Assembly (NCBI RefSeq): GCF_000014885.1
Contig: NC_011566.1
Location: 4,338,501-4,402,500 of the forward strand
Length of the DNA stretch: 64,000 nucleotides
Reading direction: 5' to 3'
Origin: Shewanella piezotolerans WP3
Lineage (GTDB): Bacteria; Pseudomonadota; Gammaproteobacteria; Enterobacterales; Shewanellaceae
Below the pieces are notes generated by a model. It saw nothing but the letters and a program-made list of their open reading frames with translations. It did not search any database and was not told the DNA's origin. Shown piece after piece: positions 35,783 through 41,779 of the stretch; within the stretch, counting starts at the first letter, position 1, and each line of letters opens with the position of its first letter. Both the position numbers and the translations under genes were made by a program.

Positions 35783-36091
35783 TTAAGAATTGTTCAGTGA
35801 GTCCGACATCAACAGAGCTGTGGCTTTTTTTAATATTTCGTTGTGCTCCTGGAGGCGAGCTAGTTGCTTTTTTAACTCTCGAATTTCAATTTGTTCTGGT
35901 GATATAGGTGATGCTTTAGGTTGCTTACCTTGTCGCTCTTCTCTTAATTGCCGAACCCACTTATCCATGGTCGATTTACCCACGTTCATAGCTTGAGCGG
36001 CTTCAACAATTGAGTAATTTTGATCTAGCACTAATTGAGCTGATTCAAGTTTGAATTCTGCGCTAAAAAGTCTTCTTGTACGTTTCGTCAT
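35783..36091 (-). CDS. IS3-family OrfA (HTH protein)
   Basis: A protein of 102 residues with an HTH (FKLESAQLVLDQNYSIVEAAQAMNVGKSTMDKWV) and a C-terminal leucine-zipper region (ELKKQLARLQEHNEIL), the usual DNA-binding part of IS3 transposases. The codons for LKKA (TTA AAA AAA GCC) form the slippery site; slipping back one base continues into the OrfB frame through VGLTEQFLIIEKLRQSYS. Confidence 0.93.
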   Translation of the reverse strand: MTKRTRRLFSAEFKLESAQLVLDQNYSIVEAAQAMNVGKSTMDKWVRQLREERQGKQPKASPISPEQIEIRELKKQLARLQEHNEILKKATALLMSDSLNNS

Positions 36092-36178
36092 AGTGTCACC
36101 TGTTTACTTATGAGGTAATGATATCACCTCTAACTAGGTGGCCAAATTCACCGTACCACTACACTCCTTGTTCAATGC

Positions 36179-36241
36179 TCAAAGTAAGCATAGTAGGAGG
36201 TCGCGATTGATGCCATTAACTATGGGTGTCTATGTATTTTT
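36179..36241. repeat. REP-like repeat, unit 1
   Basis: Contains AGCATAGTAGGAGGTCGCG followed by GCCATTAACTATGGGTGTCTATGTATT. The same block recurs at 36404-36468 and 39751-39815 and, shortened, elsewhere. A small CCAT/ATGG stem precedes the invariant GGGTGTCTAT. Association with the nearby RAYT gene makes it the likely REP of that transposase. Confidence 0.75.
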
Positions 36242-36243
36242 TT

Positions 36244-36306
36244 ACTAATTACATTTCCAGACTCATCAGATTCCATCACTGGCGTGCCGAGCATATAGGT
36301 ATGTTG
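36244..36306. pseudogene. Fragment of Rhs core sequence
   Basis: This 63-base stretch (ACTAATTACATTTCCAGACT onward) is almost identical to 41247-41309 and to the equivalent part of the displaced copy near 38031. On the minus strand it encodes part of the Rhs core (LGTPVMESDESGNVIS). It is isolated between REP-like units, a third scrap of the Rhs core. Confidence 0.85.
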
Positions 36307-36322
36307 ATATCGAACCATCTGC

Positions 36323-36352
36323 GCCATTAACTATGGGTGTCTATGTATTTTA
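36323..36352. repeat. REP-like repeat, short unit 2
   Basis: GCCATTAACTATGGGTGTCTATGTATT without the AGCATAGTAGGAGG leader. It is followed at 36356-36400 by the first bases of the transposase gene (CATGCCAAGG on the minus strand), a second broken RAYT start. Confidence 0.7.
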
Positions 36353-36355
36353 CTG

Positions 36356-36400
36356 ATACTAATGAGGGTTCGTCTTGGCCTTGGCATGCAACCTCCCAGT
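36356..36400 (-). pseudogene. Remnant of RAYT gene start
   Basis: The minus strand reads a GGGAGGTTGC ribosome site and then MPRPRRTLIS, identical to the intact RAYT N-terminus at 39735, and stops after about 12 codons. Together with the copy at 34725-34897 it shows repeated loss of RAYT genes while the REP units stayed. Confidence 0.75.
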
Positions 36401-36403
36401 TCA

Positions 36404-36470
36404 ATGCTCAAAGCAAGCATAGTAGGAGGTCGCGATTGATGCCATTAACTATGGGTGTCTATATATTTTT
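36404..36470. repeat. REP-like repeat, unit 3
   Basis: Same long form as unit 1 (CAAGCATAGTAGGAGGTCGCG, then CCATTAACTATGGGTGTCTAT). It ends at the left boundary of a family A MITE-like element. Confidence 0.75.
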
Positions 36471-36471
36471 T

Positions 36472-36786
36472 ATACCAATTGCATTAAAAGTTTGACCATT
36501 CAGCGGGAATTCAAAACGTTGTAGGCAAGCAGTGGGATTTGAGCTAATAGTTATTCTCGGCTCTGGTATCCTGCTTCGCTCTACCTCCTAAATCCATTTA
36601 GTCGTATATCCAAATCCCATAGCGAAGCATACAGCGTTTTTGAAACCCGCACTACGTGAGCCCTTCAGTCTTTCCATTTCTGCTTTGCATTGGCTTAAAA
36701 GGGAATAACCATTTCTTTACCAATGCGCTTTGAATTTAAAAGGCTGAGGGGCTCTGAAATGGTCAAATACTTAATGCAATTGGTAT
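36472..36786. mobile_element. Palindromic MITE-like element, family A, copy 3
   Basis: ATACCAATTGCATTAA at the left and TTAATGCAATTGGTAT at the right form 16-base perfect inverted repeats. TA occurs on both sides, so a TA target duplication is possible. It has inserted between REP-like units, so it arrived after the REP array. Confidence 0.87.
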
Positions 36787-36787
36787 T

Positions 36788-36816
36788 ATACCATTAACTA
36801 TGGGTGTCTATGTATT
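36788..36816. repeat. REP-like repeat, short unit 4
   Basis: CCATTAACTATGGGTGTCTATGTATT again, directly beyond the MITE-like element. The remaining bases up to 36971 hold only a terminator. Confidence 0.7.
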
Positions 36817-36911
36817 CCCTCTATTATCCATCTAAAAATCAATAAAACTCAATTAATACAGCACACTAAGATTATAGTTTAATATATGAATTTGGAAGAA
36901 TTGAAAAAATA

Positions 36912-36935
36912 AAAAGCCCCGCGAGTGCGAGGCTT
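36912..36935 (-). terminator. Terminator after the displaced Rhs tip pair
   Basis: AAAGCCCCGC, loop GAGT, GCGAGGCTTT with one bulge; a run of T follows on the minus strand. Confidence 0.7.
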
Positions 36936-36971
36936 TGGATTCAAAATGGTGAATTATTTACATCTCTACAA

Positions 36972-37247
36972 TTAAATCTTTAGCTTATTAAATATCAGAT
37001 TTATTACACTTAATGTGCCCCAAATTACTAATCCGACTATTGGGATCATAGTTATAAATACCAATAGGGCCTTGTAAGAATCAACATCTCTGATCTTTGT
37101 CTTAAGTTCAAAGCCATATAAACTCACTATCCAAACACCAAGAAAATAAATAATCAAGCTTGCAATAACCAAGCAGCTATATGCAATAGCAGCTCGCTTT
37201 CTGTTTGCTCTTTTTGAACTTCCTCCAGCAACATTTATCTTTTTCAT
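36972..37247 (-). CDS. Small two-TM protein, candidate immunity for the displaced Rhs tip
   Basis: The start at 37247 (MKKINVAGG) has AAGAG 7 bases upstream, just after the Rhs stop at 37256. The 91-residue product has a basic N-terminus (SSKRANRKRA) and two membrane helices (about 19-43 and 59-85). No recognised domain. Its place directly after an Rhs tip, mirrored by another two-TM gene after the other tip, is the usual position of immunity genes in Rhs loci. The function is inferred from position only. Confidence 0.6.
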   Translation of the reverse strand: MKKINVAGGSSKRANRKRAAIAYSCLVIASLIIYFLGVWIVSLYGFELKTKIRDVDSYKALLVFITMIPIVGLVIWGTLSVINLIFNKLKI

Positions 37248-37255
37248 ATCAACTC

Positions 37256-38419
37256 TTAACAAGATTCATTTTGGCATTGAGTTTGTTGGTGTGTAGCTTC
37301 AGCAGCGGCTCCTGTTCCATATGCACCTCCCAGCTTCACCTCTGCAACTGCACGATTGGCTGGTGTTGAGCTGAGAGTTTTTGAGTCTGCAAGCACTCGC
37401 TGTGACGATGATGCTGTAGTGTTATGTGATGCCTGTGTCGCAGTATTGTTTGGTAAACCTCTGCCAGCAACAGCAATCTTAGCAGCACCTTTAGCAACAG
37501 CCCCGCCAACAGTTCCAATTGCTACAGCTTCAGCTACTCCCTCTGGGTTAAACTCTCCGTCCATAGCCTGATTTGCAACTTCACCAAGTCCATTTGCTGC
37601 TCCTCCAACTGCCATCGTGCCTAGTAGCCCTCCACCGAACGTAGTTGCTACACCTACAGCAGCACCAACACCGCCAGCTTTCATCACAGATCCAATGCTA
37701 GCGTTTTCGTTGCCGACAGCCTCGGCTATTGCCCCAATCGCAAATCCAATTATACCTGCACCAACTTGAGGAGCGAACAGAAACTCACCATTAGGATCAG
37801 TATATTTATATGGATTGTTGTTGACATACAAGTATCTATTGAATGACATCACAGGATTTTTTGCTGTATATCCAACAGGGTCATTAGAATAAAAACGCCC
37901 AATCAGTGGATCATAGTATCGTGCCTGCATATACGTCAGCCCAAGATCGGTATCTTGCAGATGCCCAGTATAACCTATGCCCGCTTTCTCACCGCCAAGG
38001 CGTTTACCAAACGGTTCATACACACTGCGACTAATTACATTTCCAGACTCATCAGATTCCATCACTGGCGTGCCGAGCATATCGGTATGTTGGTAAGTGA
38101 CCTTCCTGCTACGAGCGATGGTACCAGCATAGGAACCGACACCACATTGGTTACTAGCATTACACGCTTGCACTTCTACTTTACTGCTGCCTAGCGAGAG
38201 GCCTGCCAAATCATAGCTGGTGCCTAGTACCTTGATGATACGCTGTTCACCAGTTTCATCTGTTATTATCACTTGGTAATAGCTGGCGTTTGATACCGCC
38301 GCCCAACTTAAATGATAACTACCGTCAGTATCCCCCCCCATCACACTTGCCGTACTGCTAGAAGGCATGATAGGAATAAAGGTGGTGATATCCCCTACAG
38401 AATCTCTATTGCCAGCCAC
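37256..38419 (-). CDS. Displaced Rhs core with alternative C-terminal tip (orphan)
   Basis: The frame of 387 residues opens with GTG at 38419 but has no signal peptide and no ribosome site, so it is probably not expressed on its own. Residues 8-150 repeat the fibronectin-like part and Rhs core of the gene at 40431-41765 nearly identically (HTDMLGTPVMESDESGNV, GRFYSNDPVGYT). After the core end (YKYTDPNGE) a different tip begins: Gly/Ala-rich, hydrophobic, ending in CQNESC. Nucleotide identity with the other copy is almost complete at 37917-38398 and falls toward the tip, the usual pattern of Rhs tip exchange by recombination in the core. Confidence 0.8.
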   Translation of the reverse strand: MAGNRDSVGDITTFIPIMPSSSTASVMGGDTDGSYHLSWAAVSNASYYQVIITDETGEQRIIKVLGTSYDLAGLSLGSSKVEVQACNASNQCGVGSYAGTIARSRKVTYQHTDMLGTPVMESDESGNVISRSVYEPFGKRLGGEKAGIGYTGHLQDTDLGLTYMQARYYDPLIGRFYSNDPVGYTAKNPVMSFNRYLYVNNNPYKYTDPNGEFLFAPQVGAGIIGFAIGAIAEAVGNENASIGSVMKAGGVGAAVGVATTFGGGLLGTMAVGGAANGLGEVANQAMDGEFNPEGVAEAVAIGTVGGAVAKGAAKIAVAGRGLPNNTATQASHNTTASSSQRVLADSKTLSSTPANRAVAEVKLGGAYGTGAAAEATHQQTQCQNESC

Positions 38420-38656
38420 TATAAATCAATAACATAGCCAGCTTCCCTCTTAATATCAACTGACACTATCTTGCCCTACTTCTACAAAAGTACTTTCAAT
38501 GCTTATTGCGGAAGAACAAAAAGAATCTCTATAGAATCTCTATTGCCAGCCACTATAAATCAACAACATAGCCAGCTTCCCTCTTAATATCAACTGACAC
38601 TATCTTGCCCTACTTCTACAAAAGTACTTTCAATGCTTATTGCGGAAGAACAAAAG
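38401..38656. repeat. Tandem duplication of a 122-base unit
   Basis: 38401-38522 is repeated at 38535-38656 with one visible change (CAATAACA versus CAACAACA). The unit starts AATCTCTATTGCCAGCCACT and ends GGAAGAACAAAA. It lies just where the displaced Rhs copy loses homology to the intact gene (38398), so it marks the recombination junction. The rest of the gap to 38757 shows no gene. Confidence 0.9.
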
Positions 38657-38757
38657 GTAAAATTGATGAATGAAGCCAAAACAATGTGCTCGAAGACGTA
38701 ACTAGCTAACTCTATCGGGAATATAGAGGAAAAGGTGGCAAAAGGTACTGCTTTAAA

Positions 38758-39735
38758 TTAGCTGCCTTGCATAAATTGACAACTGTTGTAAAAGTGCCGT
38801 CGTCGTTTACTTAAGTGTTCACAATAACGATTAAGCTCCTGCAGCGTACCAACCGAACCATGAAATAAATGCCCAAACTCCGTGACGATTTTAACCCAGT
38901 TCGTTGATGGTATATTGAGTCGATTCAAAATGGTTTCTGCACTTGAAGAGATAGCCCCACGGTTATCATCACGAATAACCCTTCCCGTTTCATCGACTAG
39001 GATTAAATAGTCTTTTAGCGAGAATGCAATGCCTTTAGGCTGATTGACTCTTTCGTTACCAATAAAGGGCAAGAGTGACTTGGGCTGCTCGCCTTTTAGT
39101 GCAGCTTCGATTCTTAATTTGATACTCGTAAAATTAGATTTCTCCGGTGTATTCGCCATCTTGGCACGAATAGGGTTGAGCTCTACATAGGCCATACAGG
39201 CAAGCACTGCAGCCTCATCCAACAGCGCCTGAGACTTGAATCTCCCTTCCCAGAAATGCCCTGTACAATTATCCTCAATATTGGCTTGCCTCGCGATAGG
39301 TTCATTCAAGCACCGCATGAACCAACTTAAGTCACTTAGACGTGAGCGGTAAGTCGCGATAAGCTGTTTAAGTTGTGCGACCATGCACTCTTCAATCACT
39401 TCACCTTTAACAAATTTTTGCGTCAGCGCTGTGCCATTGAACAGTTTATGCCATTGCTCGACAACCTTTCTATCTGACCAGCTGTTCACGGTATCTAAAT
39501 CAATATAAAGCACCACATGCAAATGGTTACTCATTACAGCGTATGCCGCAACGTCAATGGCAAATGCTTCGGTTAACTTAAGTAGTTGCTCCTCAACCCA
39601 GCCTCTGCGGTGGTCATAGTTTTTACCTGTGTATTTATCATCACCACACAAAAAGGCACGCCGAACAACACGGCTACAACAGTGGTAATAGGGGGTGTCT
39701 TCAATACTAATGAGGGTTCGTCTTGGCCTTGGCAT
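38758..39735 (-). CDS. REP-associated tyrosine transposase (RAYT, Y1_Tnp/HUH family)
   Basis: The start at 39735 has a perfect AAGGAGGT 4 bases upstream; an earlier in-frame start at 39768 lacks one. The 325-residue product begins MPRPRRTLISIEDTPYYHCCSR. It carries the HUH-type metal motif SNHLHVVLYIDL and a downstream catalytic region CMAYVELNPIRAKM, both typical of TnpA_REP proteins. These single-strand nucleases act on REP sequences. REP-like units with GGGTGTCTAT lie just upstream and in clusters nearby. It separates the active Rhs gene pair from the displaced tip. It looks intact. Confidence 0.9.
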   Translation of the reverse strand: MPRPRRTLISIEDTPYYHCCSRVVRRAFLCGDDKYTGKNYDHRRGWVEEQLLKLTEAFAIDVAAYAVMSNHLHVVLYIDLDTVNSWSDRKVVEQWHKLFNGTALTQKFVKGEVIEECMVAQLKQLIATYRSRLSDLSWFMRCLNEPIARQANIEDNCTGHFWEGRFKSQALLDEAAVLACMAYVELNPIRAKMANTPEKSNFTSIKLRIEAALKGEQPKSLLPFIGNERVNQPKGIAFSLKDYLILVDETGRVIRDDNRGAISSSAETILNRLNIPSTNWVKIVTEFGHLFHGSVGTLQELNRYCEHLSKRRRHFYNSCQFMQGS

Positions 39736-39750
39736 GCAACCTCCTTGTTC

Positions 39751-39852
39751 AATGCTCAAATCAAGCATAGTAGGAGGTCGCGATTGATGCCATTAACTAT
39801 GGGTGTCTATATATTATTTGCTGATGCCATTAACTATGGCTGTCTATGTATT
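39751..39852. repeat. REP-like repeats before the RAYT gene
   Basis: A long unit (39751-39815, AGCATAGTAGGAGGTCGCG then CCATTAACTATGGGTGTCTAT) is followed by a short unit (39825-39852, with GGCTGTCTAT, one change). Weaker copies lie at 40107-40119 and 40145-40155 (ATGGGTGTCT). They are immediately upstream of the transposase start. Confidence 0.75.
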
Positions 39853-39889
39853 CTTTCCTTTCAAACTCGTACACCAGAAATCATCATAG

Positions 39890-39997
39890 CTCCTGACTCA
39901 ATTTAGCGAAGAAGATCGTAAAGTGGTTAAGGCTGTATTAGAAAGTCTGATCCTTAAACACAATGCTAAACGTGCTTTTAGTGATGATTTAAAATAA
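39890..39997 (+). pseudogene. C-terminal remnant of an XRE-like regulator
   Basis: After a stop the frame reads LLTQFSEEDRKVVKAV then LESLILKHNAKRAFSDDLK and a TAA. The SEEDRKVVKAVLE segment is the usual C-terminal tail of small XRE-type phage or island regulators. The HTH part is missing. Confidence 0.55.
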
Positions 39998-40026
39998 CAA
40001 GCAACTAAGAAAACAGCAGCTAAGAA

Positions 40027-40062
40027 AAAGCCTCGTTATTGCTACTGCATTAACGAGGCTTT
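40027..40062. terminator. Terminator-like hairpin
   Basis: AAAGCCTCGTTA and its complement form a 12-base stem around a 12-base loop. It lies after the XRE remnant on the plus strand and also downstream of the two-TM gene on the minus strand. Confidence 0.75.
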
Positions 40063-40182
40063 GGTGATCTTATGGTTATTTAAAGATAAAACACGGTAAA
40101 TCAATCAGATAAATATGGGTGTCTATTTTATTTACTTTTTCTTATGATGGGTGTCTTGGTTAATCCCTTGCGGGGCTTCTAG

Positions 40183-40431
40183 TTACATCTTATTTTTTCT
40201 GCTCATTTCTCTTATCGAAAATCTCAAAATATCAAAATGAATTACATATGAGGCTAGCCACATAATTATCCCTAAAATAAGAAAATATCGCTTACCTGCT
40301 TCATAACCCCAATCCATATACCATACCGCAAATGCAGACGCTAAAGCCATTGCAAATAGATAGTAGGCCGGATAGATGAATAAATAATGGCAAAGTAAAC
40401 TTATAGCACTCTTTTTTTCTTTAAGAATCAT
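40183..40431 (-). CDS. Small two-TM protein, candidate immunity for the active Rhs tip
   Basis: The start at 40431 overlaps the Rhs stop (TAATG) and has AGGAAG 7 bases upstream; a longer frame from 40458 begins inside the Rhs gene. The 82-residue product has two membrane helices (about 18-40 and 52-70), then a basic tail (RFSIREMSRKNKM). No domain was recognised. The stop-start overlap with the tip gene ensures co-translation, as expected of an immunity protein. It is unlike the small protein at 36972-37247 in sequence, fitting a tip-specific partner. Confidence 0.65.
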   Translation of the reverse strand: MILKEKKSAISLLCHYLFIYPAYYLFAMALASAFAVWYMDWGYEAGKRYFLILGIIMWLASYVIHFDILRFSIREMSRKNKM

Positions 40432-41765
40432 TAGCAACCACTTCCTTCTTTCTGACATGCTGCATTAGTAGCTTTACCTACACCTGAAGCAGCTCCAGCC
40501 GCATTACCTGCTATAGCTCCTGCCCGTGCACCTGGCTGAGTATTAGTAAACATAGTTTGAGCCTTAGGATTTCCCAAGGTTTTCTGAGCAGCATTTGCTC
40601 TTACTTGCCCAGCTACCGCACCACCTGCCATACCTGTTGCAGCTCCTAAAACAGCAGCATCCCCGACTTGTCCCATATCGACACTTCCTGTATTAGCAAA
40701 TTGTGTAGCTGCACTATGAGTTGCACTGCCAGTGGCACCAGAAACAGTTCCTTGAGCTGCACCTGTAGCAACTCTCGATGCACCGTTAGCCATACCTGAT
40801 GCAGGTTTAGTCACTGCTCCAATAACTTTACCTGCTAGTTTTCCAGCAGCACCACCGACACCTCCTGAAAGTGCTCCAATCGCAGTCGATTGTCCAAGCC
40901 TACCTGTATCTAAGTTACCAATACTTCGACCCTCAATCACTGTTTGTACAATAACCTCAGAAACAAACCCAACAGCCGCCCCAATCGCAAAATTTAATAG
41001 TTTCCCATCAGGATCATTATATTTATAGGGGTTATTATTAACATACATATATCGGTTAAATGACATCACAGGATTGGCAGAGGTATACCCAACCGGATCA
41101 TTCGAGTAGAAACGACCTATAACTGGATCATAGTATCGTGCCTGCATATACGTCAGCCCAAGATCGGTATCTTGCAGATGCCCAGTATAACCTATGCCCG
41201 CTTTCTCACCGCCAAGGCGTTTACCAAACGGTTCATACACACTGCGACTAATTACATTTCCAGACTCATCAGATTCCATCACTGGCGTGCCGAGCATATC
41301 GGTATGTTGGTAAGTGACCTTGCTGCTGCGAGCGATGGTACCAGCATAGGAACCGACACCACATTGGTTGCTAGCATTACACGCTTGCACTTCTACTTTA
41401 CTGCTGCCTAGCGAGAGGCCTGCCAAATCATAGCTGGTGCCTAGTACCTTGATGATACGCTGTTCACCAGTTTCATCTGTTATTATCACTTGGTAATAGC
41501 TGGCGTTTGATACCGCCGCCCAACTTAAATGATAACTACCGTCAGTATCCCCCCCCATCACACTTGCCGTACTGCTAGAAGGCATGATAGGAATAAAGGT
41601 GGTGATATCCCCTACCGCTATAGGAATAAATACTGTTTGCCCCTGCGTTGATTCACTCGCTCGTACCGTTGTCGCTGTTACAACAGAACCAAGCAGCAAA
41701 ACCAGCATACATATAGAAGCTACACAAAACACTTGAATAGAAGTTGCTATCGCTAATTTTTTCAT
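40431..41765 (-). CDS. Rhs C-terminal chain: signal sequence, fibronectin-like domain, Rhs core and variable tip
   Basis: The start at 41765 has GGGAG 8 bases upstream and lies 14 bases after the stop of the long Rhs gene. The 444 residues contain a signal or anchor (about 5-32), a fibronectin-III-like domain (about 55-125), the Rhs-associated core (YQHTDMLGTPVMESDESGN, YTGHLQDTDLGLTYMQARYYDP, GRFYSNDPVGYT, NNNPYKYNDPDGK) and a tip of about 190 residues. The tip is rich in Gly/Ala with hydrophobic blocks and ends CQKEGSGC. Normally this core is continuous with the YD-repeat shell; here it is a separate exported chain. The tip shows no nuclease or deaminase motif; pore formation is one guess. 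Confidence 0.8.
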   Translation of the reverse strand: MKKLAIATSIQVFCVASICMLVLLLGSVVTATTVRASESTQGQTVFIPIAVGDITTFIPIMPSSSTASVMGGDTDGSYHLSWAAVSNASYYQVIITDETGEQRIIKVLGTSYDLAGLSLGSSKVEVQACNASNQCGVGSYAGTIARSSKVTYQHTDMLGTPVMESDESGNVISRSVYEPFGKRLGGEKAGIGYTGHLQDTDLGLTYMQARYYDPVIGRFYSNDPVGYTSANPVMSFNRYMYVNNNPYKYNDPDGKLLNFAIGAAVGFVSEVIVQTVIEGRSIGNLDTGRLGQSTAIGALSGGVGGAAGKLAGKVIGAVTKPASGMANGASRVATGAAQGTVSGATGSATHSAATQFANTGSVDMGQVGDAAVLGAATGMAGGAVAGQVRANAAQKTLGNPKAQTMFTNTQPGARAGAIAGNAAGAASGVGKATNAACQKEGSGC

Positions 41766-41779
41766 CTCACTATCTCCCT

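Larger units (their letters stand above)
34906..36163 (-). mobile_element. IS3-family insertion sequence, complete, 1258 bp
   Basis: Ends TGTAGTGGT...TTGGCCAC on the left and the inverted counterpart on the right are imperfect terminal repeats of about 25 bases. The flanks show a 3-base duplication CTC. The uninterrupted sequence ACCTCCTTGTTC is preserved at 39739-39750, which proves the insertion point. It contains two overlapping-frame genes, orfA and orfB. Confidence 0.93.

Noticed and set aside
36179..36816. Regularly repeated GGGTGTCTAT units considered as a CRISPR array
   Set aside because: Spacing is irregular, units differ in length, no cas genes are near, and an intact RAYT gene explains them better.
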